Shown: positions 7,335 through 14,598 of the stretch, in pieces | Layout: each line of letters starts with the position of its first letter | Numbering within the stretch: the first letter of the stretch is position 1 | Assembly (NCBI GenBank): GCA_038123715.1 | Contig: JAYPAN010000001.1 | Span: 186,001-250,000, forward strand | DNA: 64,000 bases | Reading direction: 5' to 3' | DNA from: JAYPAN01 sp038123715 | GTDB lineage: Bacteria > Pseudomonadota > Alphaproteobacteria > RS24 | Notes under the pieces: model-generated | What the model saw: the letters and a program-made list of their open reading frames with translations, nothing else | Told to the model about the DNA's origin: nothing | Database searches by the model: none | Made by a program: the position numbers and the translations under genes

Positions 7335-8876
7335 ATGGATATTAAAGAAGTAAACACTGAAGGGCTGGCGCGGGCGCTGCAAATTTCAATTCCGGCAGCC
7401 GATTTGCAGACGCGGCTTGATGCACGCATTGATGAAATCAAGGGGACAGTGCAATTGAAAGGCTTTCGCCCCGGCAAAGTGCCGGCAGCGCATATCCGCA
7501 AAACCTATGGCACGCAGCTTATGGGTGAGCTTATCCAGCAAACAGTCAGCGAAAGCAGCGAAGAAATGCTCAAGCAGCGCGATGAGCGCCCCGCCATGCA
7601 GCCTGAAATCAAGCTGGTTGGCGATGTTGACCCGGTGATGAAGGGCGAGGCTGATTTGATTTACGATATCAGCTTTGAGGTTATCCCGCCAATTACACTG
7701 GCCGATTTTTCCAAGCTGAAATTGTCGCGTCCGGTCGTCGAAGTGGGCGATGAGCAAATTGGCGAAGCGCTTGATCGGCTGGCCGCCTCGCGCAAATCCT
7801 TCAAGGCACGCGGCAAAACCGCCAAGGCGCGCGATGGCGACCAGGTGAAAATTGACTTTATCGGTCGCATTGACGGCGAAGCCTTTGAGGGCGGAACCGG
7901 TGAAGGCTTTGATTTGGAGCTTGGCTCCGGCCAATTCATTCCCGGCTTTGAGGAGCAGCTTGTCGGCGCGAAATCCGGTGACAAGGTAGATGTCAGCGTC
8001 AGCTTCCCGGACGATTATGGCAGCGCCGATTTGGCGGGGAAGGCGGCCATTTTTGAATGCACAGTGCATGAAGTCAGTGAGCCGACCGAGGCGGTGATTG
8101 ACGATGAATTTGCCACATCGCTGGGCATTGAAAGCCTCGACAAGCTGAAAGACGCTATGCGCGACCAAATTGCCGGTGATTATGAGCAAATGTCGCGCGG
8201 CCATTTGAAAAAAGATTTGCTGGATAAACTCAGCGACAGCCATGATTTCGAGCTGCCACCATCTATGGTGAAGCTGGAATTTGACCAGATTTGGCATCAA
8301 TTTGAGCATGAGCTTGAAAATCAGGGCAAAAAACTCGATGAGCTTGACGAGTCGGAAGAGGAGTTGCGCGGTGAATATATGGGCATTGCCGAACGCCGTG
8401 TTCGCACCGGTCTGGTGCTGGCCGAAGTGGGCAATACCAATGACATTCAGGTGACACAGGAAGAGTTGAATCAGGGGCTGATGCAGCGTGTTCAGCAATT
8501 CCCCGGTCAGGAACAGCAGGTTTTTGAGTATTTCCGCAATAATCCCGAAGCGCTGGCGCAATTGCGCGCACCGATTTTCGAGGAAAAAGTGGTCGATTTC
8601 ATTTGCGAATTGGCTGATGTCACCGAGCGCACCGTATCAGTCGAAGAGCTGATGCGCGATCCGGGCGAGGAAGCTCCGGCGGAAGCGGCAAAGCCGAAGA
8701 AAAAACCGGCAGCCAAAAAAGCGCCGGCAAAGAAAGCGTCATCCAAGAAAGCTGACGCCGAAAAGGGTGAAGCCAAAAAAGCGCCAGCCAAGAAACCAGC
8801 CGCCAAGAAAACAGCGGCCAAAAAACCTGCCGCGAAAAAGGCGGCTGCCAAAAAGGCAGATAAAGACGAGGCTTGA
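7335..8876 (+). CDS. tig: Trigger factor with a lysine/alanine-rich C-terminal tail
   Basis: Ribosome-associated chaperone and peptidyl-prolyl isomerase that binds nascent chains at the exit tunnel. An N-terminal ribosome-binding domain (about 1-145, with the GFRPGKVPAAHIRK signature), an FKBP-type PPIase domain (about 155-245) and a helical C-terminal chaperone domain to about residue 440 are present. The protein is 513 residues, longer than usual, because of about 70 residues of repeated KKAPAKK / AAKKP units (about residues 453-513) resembling a histone H1 tail. Start at ATG 7335 behind GAGGCGAGGAAG. It heads the tig-clpP-clpX-lon proteostasis cluster. Confidence 0.95.
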   Translation: MDIKEVNTEGLARALQISIPAADLQTRLDARIDEIKGTVQLKGFRPGKVPAAHIRKTYGTQLMGELIQQTVSESSEEMLKQRDERPAMQPEIKLVGDVDPVMKGEADLIYDISFEVIPPITLADFSKLKLSRPVVEVGDEQIGEALDRLAASRKSFKARGKTAKARDGDQVKIDFIGRIDGEAFEGGTGEGFDLELGSGQFIPGFEEQLVGAKSGDKVDVSVSFPDDYGSADLAGKAAIFECTVHEVSEPTEAVIDDEFATSLGIESLDKLKDAMRDQIAGDYEQMSRGHLKKDLLDKLSDSHDFELPPSMVKLEFDQIWHQFEHELENQGKKLDELDESEEELRGEYMGIAERRVRTGLVLAEVGNTNDIQVTQEELNQGLMQRVQQFPGQEQQVFEYFRNNPEALAQLRAPIFEEKVVDFICELADVTERTVSVEELMRDPGEEAPAEAAKPKKKPAAKKAPAKKASSKKADAEKGEAKKAPAKKPAAKKTAAKKPAAKKAAAKKADKDEA

Positions 8877-8985
8877 CCGGCGCGGCATGATTTCGCAATG
8901 AGGGGCGTTTAAAGCGTTCCTGACTGTATTTGGGTGATTGTTGCCTAAATACGCCATTTAAGCCGCTGCCGCGCCATTTGAGCAG

Positions 8986-9012
8986 ATAATGGCCTTGAAA
9001 TCAGGCCATTAT
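8986..9012. repeat. Perfect 9-9-9 inverted repeat in the clpP leader
   Basis: ATAATGGCC at 8986-8994 and GGCCATTAT at 9004-9012, separated by nine bases. The geometry equals that of the HrcA CIRCE operator but the sequence differs. CTTGAAA (8994-9000), a sigma-32-like -35, overlaps the left arm and loop. No T-run follows, so it is not a simple terminator. It lies 71 nt upstream of the clpP start. Confidence 0.5.
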
Positions 9013-9082
9013 GACGCGCCTGCAAAATTTATCTTGGCCTTTGCGGCAAAGCGCGCCACATTCATGTCAACCGGAGGCGATT

Positions 9083-9727
9083 ATGCACGACCCTATTGAT
9101 ACATATATGAACACGCTTGTCCCCATGGTGGTGGAACAATCCAGCCGTGGCGAGCGGGCATTTGATATTTATTCGCGCCTGCTGAAAGAACGGGTGATAT
9201 TCATCACCGGCGCAATTGAAGATTACATGGCCAGTCTGGTGACAGCGCAATTGCTGTTTCTGGAAGCGGAAAATCCGAAAAAGGAAATTTCCATGTATAT
9301 TAACTCGCCGGGCGGCGTTGTGACATCGGGCATGGCGATTTATGACACAATGCAATATATCCGCGCGCCGGTGGCGACATTGTGCATTGGTCAGGCCGCG
9401 TCAATGGGGTCGCTATTGCTGGCAGCCGGGGCGGCAGGCATGCGCTATGCCCTGCCCAATGCGCGCATTATGGTGCATCAGCCGTCAGGCGGTTTTCAGG
9501 GGCAAGCCTCGGATATTGAGCGTCATGCCAAGGAAATCCTTGATATGCGGACAAGGCTGAACAAGATTTATGTCACCCATACCGGCCAGACATTGCGTAA
9601 AATTGAAGATGCGCTGGAGCGCGACACATTTATGACGGCTGAACAGGCGCGTGATTTCGGCATTGTTGATGAAGTGACCGATAAACGTGGCGACGGTGCC
9701 GAAGAGGCGGATGGCAAGGATGGCTGA
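9083..9727 (+). CDS. clpP: ATP-dependent Clp protease proteolytic subunit
   Basis: Serine peptidase that forms two stacked heptamers and degrades substrates unfolded by ClpX or ClpA. 214 residues. The catalytic triad is visible: Ser107 in GQAASMG, His132 in IMVHQPSG and Asp181 in ERDTFM. Start taken at ATG 9083 with CCGGAGG five bases upstream; a longer in-frame extension to 9011 would include the leader. Cells of this class usually need ClpXP for cell-cycle proteolysis. clpX follows after 108 nt. Confidence 0.96.
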   Translation: MHDPIDTYMNTLVPMVVEQSSRGERAFDIYSRLLKERVIFITGAIEDYMASLVTAQLLFLEAENPKKEISMYINSPGGVVTSGMAIYDTMQYIRAPVATLCIGQAASMGSLLLAAGAAGMRYALPNARIMVHQPSGGFQGQASDIERHAKEILDMRTRLNKIYVTHTGQTLRKIEDALERDTFMTAEQARDFGIVDEVTDKRGDGAEEADGKDG

Positions 9728-9835
9728 TTTTGAACTTGCAGCTATGTCGTCTTCGTGATGAACTGTAAGTGATTTGGCCGATTTGGCACAGAATATGTAT
9801 TCTCCTGCGTATCAAGACACTGGAAAGGGCAAGAA

Positions 9836-11116
9836 ATGAGCAAAGTTGGCGGAACAGGCGACAGCAAGAACACCTTGTATTGTTCATTTTGTGGCAAAAG
9901 CCAACATGAAGTTCGCAAGCTGATTGCCGGACCAACCGTATTCATTTGTGATGAATGCGTTGAGTTGTGCATGGATATTATCCGTGAGGAAAGCAAGGCG
10001 TCGCTTGTCAAATCGCGCGAAGGTGTGCCGACGCCGAATGAGATTCTCGAAGTGCTGGATGATTATGTGATTGGCCAGTCCCACGCCAAGCGTGTGCTGT
10101 CTGTCGCCGTGCATAACCACTATAAGCGCTTGAACCATGCCGGTAAAAGCGGCGAGGTGGAGCTGGCGAAATCAAACATTTTATTGGTCGGCCCGACCGG
10201 TTGCGGCAAAACGCTGCTGGCGCAAACGCTGGCGCGGATTCTTGATGTGCCGTTCACCATGGCCGATGCCACGACACTGACTGAAGCCGGTTATGTGGGC
10301 GAAGATGTCGAAAATATCATTCTGAAACTTTTGCAGGCCGCCGATTATAATGTCGAGCGCGCCCAGCGCGGCATTGTTTATATTGATGAGGTGGATAAAA
10401 TCAGCCGCAAAGCGGATAATCCGTCCATAACCCGCGATGTATCGGGCGAGGGTGTGCAGCAGGCGCTGTTGAAAATCATGGAAGGCACAGTCGCCTCCGT
10501 GCCGCCGCAAGGCGGGCGCAAGCACCCGCAGCAGGAGTTTTTGCAGGTTGATACGACCAATATATTGTTCATTTGCGGCGGTGCTTTTGCCGGTTTGGAG
10601 CAGGTGATTGCGCGGCGCGGCAATGAAACCTCAATCGGTTTTAATGCGCGGGTGGATACGCCCGATGAGCGCAATACGGGTGAATTGCTGAAAGAGCTTG
10701 AGCCGGAAGATTTGCTGAAATTTGGCTTGATACCGGAGTTTGTCGGTCGTTTGCCGGTTTTGGCGACGCTGGAAGATTTGGATGAGGATGCGCTGGTCAA
10801 GATTTTGAGCCAGCCGAAAAATGCTTTGGTCAAGCAATATCAACGCCTGTTTGACATGGAAAACACGCAATTGACTTTCAGCGATGATGCGCTGTTTGCC
10901 ATTGCCCGGCGCGCTATTGAGCGCAAAACCGGTGCGCGCGGGTTGCGTTCGGTGATTGAGGGCATATTGCTCGACACCATGTTTGAACTGCCTGCTATGG
11001 ATGGTGTTGAAGAAGTGGTGATTAGCCGCGAAGTGGTTGAGGGCGAAGCAAAGCCCCTCTACATTTACGCCGAAAAAAGCGACGCAGACCCGGCGGCGGC
11101 CTCCACAGCTTCCTGA
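9836..11116 (+). CDS. clpX: ATP-dependent Clp protease ATP-binding subunit ClpX
   Basis: AAA+ unfoldase that delivers tagged proteins to ClpP. 426 residues. An N-terminal C4 zinc-binding domain (YCSFCGK...CDECVELC, residues 14-44) is followed by Walker A GPTGCGKT, Walker B VYIDEVDKI, the RGV pore loop and sensor motifs, ending in the small AAA lid domain. Start at ATG 9836. A possible promoter lies upstream (TTGGCC at 9774-9779, TATTCT at 9798-9803, spacer 18), so clpX may be transcribed separately as well as with clpP. Confidence 0.97.
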   Translation: MSKVGGTGDSKNTLYCSFCGKSQHEVRKLIAGPTVFICDECVELCMDIIREESKASLVKSREGVPTPNEILEVLDDYVIGQSHAKRVLSVAVHNHYKRLNHAGKSGEVELAKSNILLVGPTGCGKTLLAQTLARILDVPFTMADATTLTEAGYVGEDVENIILKLLQAADYNVERAQRGIVYIDEVDKISRKADNPSITRDVSGEGVQQALLKIMEGTVASVPPQGGRKHPQQEFLQVDTTNILFICGGAFAGLEQVIARRGNETSIGFNARVDTPDERNTGELLKELEPEDLLKFGLIPEFVGRLPVLATLEDLDEDALVKILSQPKNALVKQYQRLFDMENTQLTFSDDALFAIARRAIERKTGARGLRSVIEGILLDTMFELPAMDGVEEVVISREVVEGEAKPLYIYAEKSDADPAAASTAS

Positions 11117-11196
11117 TGTCACGCTTTGACGGGCGGGTAAAATTGCGCCTGTAAACCGTCTATTTGCGACTTTTTGTCATTCTTGCCTTGTCCGCA

Positions 11197-11227
11197 GTTG
11201 AAAAACGGGTGGATAATGACCACATCT
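11197..11227 (+). promoter_or_regulatory. Heat-shock (sigma-32-like) promoter of lon
   Basis: GTTGAAA at 11197-11203 and CCACATCT at 11220-11227, spacer 16 nt, compared with the general consensus CTTGAAA / CCCCATNT (one mismatch in each half). Predicted start is near 11233, about 55 nt before lon. Heat control of lon is well known in proteobacteria. Confidence 0.55.
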
Positions 11228-11288
11228 CCTTTGACGGGTTTTCAGGAATCGACGGTTAATATCGGGGCAAAACGGAAAGTTGGTTGAT

Positions 11289-13709
11289 ATGACAGATATG
11301 CAAGACACACAAAAAGAAATCCCGGAAATCCTGCCGGTTCTGCCGCTACGCAATATTGTGGTGTTTCCGGGCATGATTGTGCCGCTTTTTGTTGGCCGCG
11401 AAAAATCCATTCGCGCGCTGGAAGAAGTCATGGCCGATGACAAGGAAATGCTGTTGGTCAGCCAGCGCGATGGCGACCAAGACGAGCCGACCAAGGATGA
11501 ATTATACGAAATCGGCACAATGGGGTCGATTTTGCAAATGCTGAAACTGCCCGATGGCACGGTTAAAGTGCTGGTCGAAGGCACACGGCGCGCGCGGATT
11601 ATTGATTATCTGGATAATGAGAATTTCTTTGAAGCCGGTGCTTTGCCACTTGATGAAGAAGTTGAGGATGGCGAGGAATTGCAGGCTTTGGCACGCTCGG
11701 TGGTCAGCCAGTTTGAAGGCTATGTCAAGCTGAACCGGAAAATCCCGCCGGAAGTGCAGTCCAATGTCAGCCAGTTGAGCGATCCGGTAAAGCTGGCCGA
11801 CACGATTGCCGGCCATTTGAACATTACAATGGAAGAAAAGCAGAAATTGCTGGAACTTCTCTCGGTCAGCGCGCGTCTTGAGGCCATTTTGGGTCACATG
11901 GAAGGCGAGGTTGGCGTCTTGCAGGTTGAGAAAAAAATCCGTGGCCGCGTTAAACGGCAAATGGAAAAGACGCAGCGCGAGTATTATTTGAATGAGCAAT
12001 TAAAGGCCATTCAAAAAGAGTTGGGCGAGGATGAGGACGGTGGCAATGAAATCACCGAGCTTGAGGAGCGCATCAAGGAAACCAGACTTTCCAAGGAAGC
12101 GCGCGAAAAAGCCCAAGCCGAATTGAAAAAGCTGAAATCCATGTCGCCCATGTCAGCCGAAGCAACAGTGGTTCGCAATTATCTCGATTGGTTGCTGGCT
12201 GTGCCTTGGGGCAAGAAAAGCCGCACCAAAAAAGACTTGTCCAAAGCCGAAGAGATTCTCAATGCCGACCATTACGGGCTTGAGAAAGTCAAGGAACGGA
12301 TATTGGAATATCTTGCCGTTCAACAACGCTCGAAAAAACTGCGCGGCCCGATATTGTGCTTGGTCGGCCCACCCGGTGTCGGCAAAACCTCCTTGGGCAA
12401 GTCCATTGCGCGGGCGACCGGACGCGAATTTGTCCGCATGTCGCTCGGCGGTGTGCGCGATGAAAGTGAAATTCGCGGCCACCGGCGCACCTATATCGGC
12501 TCCATGCCGGGCAAGGTGGTGCAATCCATGAAAAAAGTGAAAGCGGTTAATCCGCTAATGCTGCTTGATGAGATTGACAAGCTGGGCGCCGATTATCGCG
12601 GCGACCCGTCTTCAGCGTTGCTCGAAGTTCTGGATCCGGAACAGAACAGCACATTTGCCGATCACTATATGGAGGTTGATTATGACCTCTCCAATGTGAT
12701 GTTTGTGACCACGGCCAATTCGCTGAACATTCCCGGCCCTTTGCTTGACCGGATGGAAATCATTCGCATTGCCGGTTACACGGAAGATGAGAAAATCGAA
12801 ATCGCGCATCAACATTTGCTGCCACAGGCGATTGAAGAACACGGGCTGCGTCGCGGCGAGTTTGAAATCAATGAAGATGCGATACGCAAACTCATCCGCA
12901 ATTACACGCGCGAAGCCGGTGTGCGCGGGCTGAAGCGCGAGCTGGCATCGCTGAGCCGCAAGGCGGTCACCGAAATCATCAAGGGCAAAGCCAAGCAGGT
13001 GAAGATTACACCGGATAATCTGGCCTATTTTGCCGGGGTGGAGCGCTTCCGCTTTGGTATTGCCGAAATGGAAGACCAGATTGGGGTTGTTACCGGATTG
13101 GCCTGGACAGAAGTGGGCGGCGAATTGCTGACCATTGAAGGGGTTATGCTGCCCGGCAAGGGGCGTATGACCACGACCGGTAAATTGGGCGATGTAATGA
13201 AAGAATCGATTAACGCCGCATCATCCTATGTGCGTTCGCGCAGCACCATATTCGGCATTGAGCCGCCCTTGTTTGAGCGCAAGGATATTCACGTCCATGT
13301 GCCGGAAGGGGCGACGCCGAAAGACGGCCCGTCTGCCGGCACGGCTATGGCGACGGCGATTGTGTCAGTGATGACCGGTATTCCCGTCCGCAAGGAAGTG
13401 GCGATGACCGGCGAGGTGACATTGCGCGGTCGGGTGCTGCCAATTGGCGGGCTGAAGGAAAAATTGCTGGCAGCTCTGCGCGGCGGTATTGCCAAGGTTC
13501 TCATCCCCAAGGAGAATGAAAAAGACTTGGCGGATGTCCCTGACAATATCAAGGAAGGGCTTGAAATCGTGCCGGTTGAGAGCATGGATGAAGTGCTGTC
13601 TCATGCCTTGCAACATGTTCCGTCGGCGATTGAATGGGATGAAGAAGCCTATTATGCGAGCCGCCAAGTGGCGCCCGGAGACGGTCAGGAAATCCCGCAA
13701 GCCCATTAA
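11289..13709 (+). CDS. lon: ATP-dependent protease Lon
   Basis: Homo-oligomeric AAA+ serine protease for damaged and regulatory proteins in the cytoplasm. 806 residues. The order is an N-terminal substrate-binding LON domain (ILPVLPLRNIVVFPGMIVPL), a coiled-coil linker, an AAA+ module with GPPGVGKTSL, and a C-terminal protease domain. The catalytic dyad is Ser682 (DGPSAG) and Lys725 (GGLKEKLLAA), 43 residues apart as in E. coli Lon. Start chosen at ATG 11289, nine bases after GGAAAG; an in-frame TTG at 11280 is less well placed. A heat-shock promoter candidate lies upstream and a stem-loop follows. Confidence 0.97.
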   Translation: MTDMQDTQKEIPEILPVLPLRNIVVFPGMIVPLFVGREKSIRALEEVMADDKEMLLVSQRDGDQDEPTKDELYEIGTMGSILQMLKLPDGTVKVLVEGTRRARIIDYLDNENFFEAGALPLDEEVEDGEELQALARSVVSQFEGYVKLNRKIPPEVQSNVSQLSDPVKLADTIAGHLNITMEEKQKLLELLSVSARLEAILGHMEGEVGVLQVEKKIRGRVKRQMEKTQREYYLNEQLKAIQKELGEDEDGGNEITELEERIKETRLSKEAREKAQAELKKLKSMSPMSAEATVVRNYLDWLLAVPWGKKSRTKKDLSKAEEILNADHYGLEKVKERILEYLAVQQRSKKLRGPILCLVGPPGVGKTSLGKSIARATGREFVRMSLGGVRDESEIRGHRRTYIGSMPGKVVQSMKKVKAVNPLMLLDEIDKLGADYRGDPSSALLEVLDPEQNSTFADHYMEVDYDLSNVMFVTTANSLNIPGPLLDRMEIIRIAGYTEDEKIEIAHQHLLPQAIEEHGLRRGEFEINEDAIRKLIRNYTREAGVRGLKRELASLSRKAVTEIIKGKAKQVKITPDNLAYFAGVERFRFGIAEMEDQIGVVTGLAWTEVGGELLTIEGVMLPGKGRMTTTGKLGDVMKESINAASSYVRSRSTIFGIEPPLFERKDIHVHVPEGATPKDGPSAGTAMATAIVSVMTGIPVRKEVAMTGEVTLRGRVLPIGGLKEKLLAALRGGIAKVLIPKENEKDLADVPDNIKEGLEIVPVESMDEVLSHALQHVPSAIEWDEEAYYASRQVAPGDGQEIPQAH

Positions 13710-13731
13710 ATTGGCCGATTTTGAGCTTTTT

Positions 13732-13761
13732 TGGCATTTTTTTGCGGAAAAGTGCCATTTT
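13732..13761. terminator. Probable terminator after lon
   Basis: TGGCATTTTT pairs with AAAAGTGCCA (one G-T pair) around a 6-nt loop, followed by TTTTC. It lies 22 nt after the lon stop. The A/T-rich stem makes it potentially bidirectional. Confidence 0.55.
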
Positions 13762-13774
13762 CGGGTGTTTTTCT

Positions 13775-13803
13775 TTGACGAAAACATGAATCGGCGCATA
13801 GGT
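13775..13803 (+). promoter_or_regulatory. Possible promoter of hupB
   Basis: TTGACG at 13775-13780 with ATAGGT at 13798-13803, spacer 17. The -35 is close to consensus and the -10 is weak. It lies about 35 nt before the ribosome binding site GAGGAGGGG. Confidence 0.35.
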
Positions 13804-13844
13804 TGAGAGGTCAATATCTGTTAGCCTTATGAGGAGGGGTTTAG

Positions 13845-14117
13845 ATGAACAAAAATGATTTGATCAGTCAGGTCGCCGATGATGCCGGTCTGTCGAAAGC
13901 CGATGCCACAAAAGCCGTTGACGCTGTGTTTGACAGCATTTCGGGTGTTTTGAGCAAAGGCGGTGAAGTTCGTTTGGTTGGCTTCGGCACTTTCTCCGTT
14001 GCCCATCGCAAGGCGACGACAGGCCGTAACCCGCGCACGGGTGAAGCCATTCAAATCGCTGCTTCCAAACAGCCCAAATTCAAAGCCGGTAAAGGCTTGA
14101 AAGACGCCGTTAACTAA
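13845..14117 (+). CDS. hupB: DNA-binding protein HU
   Basis: Small nucleoid protein that bends and compacts DNA without strong sequence preference. 90 residues, exactly family length. The fold is clear: two N-terminal helices (NKNDLISQVADDAGLSKADA), the beta saddle with VRLVGFGTFSV, and the DNA-contacting arm with GRNPRTGEAIQI around residues 59-71, then FKAGKGLKDAVN. A strong GAGGAGGGG ribosome binding site precedes ATG 13845 and a strong terminator follows. Position next to lon and before tRNA-Val is conserved in the class. Confidence 0.96.
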   Translation: MNKNDLISQVADDAGLSKADATKAVDAVFDSISGVLSKGGEVRLVGFGTFSVAHRKATTGRNPRTGEAIQIAASKQPKFKAGKGLKDAVN

Positions 14118-14142
14118 GCACCGTCTTAATGCGGTAATAATG

Positions 14143-14185
14143 GGCGCTGGCCTGAGATTTATTCTCGGTCAGCGTCTTTTTTTTT
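14143..14185 (+). terminator. Rho-independent terminator after hupB
   Basis: A stem of about 14 bp with one bulged C encloses the loop TTTAT, and is followed by nine T (14177-14185). It starts 25 nt after the hupB stop. Confidence 0.85.
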
Positions 14186-14212
14186 GCTTTTTTCCGGCAG
14201 ATGCGCTAAACG
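14184..14212 (+). promoter_or_regulatory. Possible promoter of tRNA-Val
   Basis: TTGCTT at 14184-14189 and TAAACG at 14207-14212, spacer 17, directly after the hupB terminator and about ten bases before the tRNA. Both hexamers are only moderate matches. Confidence 0.35.
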
Positions 14213-14221
14213 CGACCGCGA

Positions 14222-14297
14222 GGGCGGTTAGCTCAGCTGGGAGAGCATCTCGTTTACACCGAGAGGGTCGGCGGTTCGATCCCGTCACCGCCCACCA
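14222..14297 (+). tRNA. tRNA-Val (anticodon TAC)
   Basis: 76 nt including CCA. The acceptor GGGCGGT pairs with ACCGCCC; the anticodon stem TCTCG/CGAGA encloses TTTACAC, giving TAC; the T-loop is GGTTCGATCCC. It sits between hupB and tRNA-Asp. Confidence 0.96.
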
Positions 14298-14340
14298 TTT
14301 GTCACTGCATCATATTTTCCGGTGTGGCGGCAATCTTGAC

Positions 14341-14369
14341 TTGACAGCCATCAGGGTGGCGCGTAAGTC
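14341..14369 (+). promoter_or_regulatory. Probable promoter of tRNA-Asp
   Basis: A perfect -35 TTGACA at 14341-14346, spacer 17, and a weak -10 TAAGTC at 14364-14369; the expected start is about 20 nt before the mature tRNA. Confidence 0.45.
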
Positions 14370-14395
14370 AAAAGCCACTTGGAGCCAAGTGCTTT

Positions 14396-14472
14396 GGGGG
14401 TGTAGCTCAGTTGGTTAGAGCGCTGGCCTGTCACGCCAGAGGCCGCGGGTTCGAGTCCCGTCACTCCCGCCA
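14396..14472 (+). tRNA. tRNA-Asp (anticodon GTC)
   Basis: 77 nt including CCA. The acceptor GGGGGTG pairs with CACTCCC (one G-T pair), discriminator G; the anticodon stem CTGGC/GCCAG encloses CTGTCAC, giving GTC; the T-loop is GGTTCGAGTCC. A large autotransporter gene begins about 90-130 nt downstream. Confidence 0.96.
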
Positions 14473-14598
14473 TTTCTTTCAAAATATAACTGTCCACACA
14501 TTTTGCGTGTGTTGTGGCCTGTCCGTCGGGCAGAATCGGATAGCGTCTAAACAGGCGGGGTGCTGCGTCAACAGGCGCCATGTTTTGGGATTTGGTTT

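Noticed and set aside
7386..8561. 391-codon minus-strand open frame over tig
   Set aside because: Exact antisense of a well-supported gene, no ribosome binding site, no recognisable domain.
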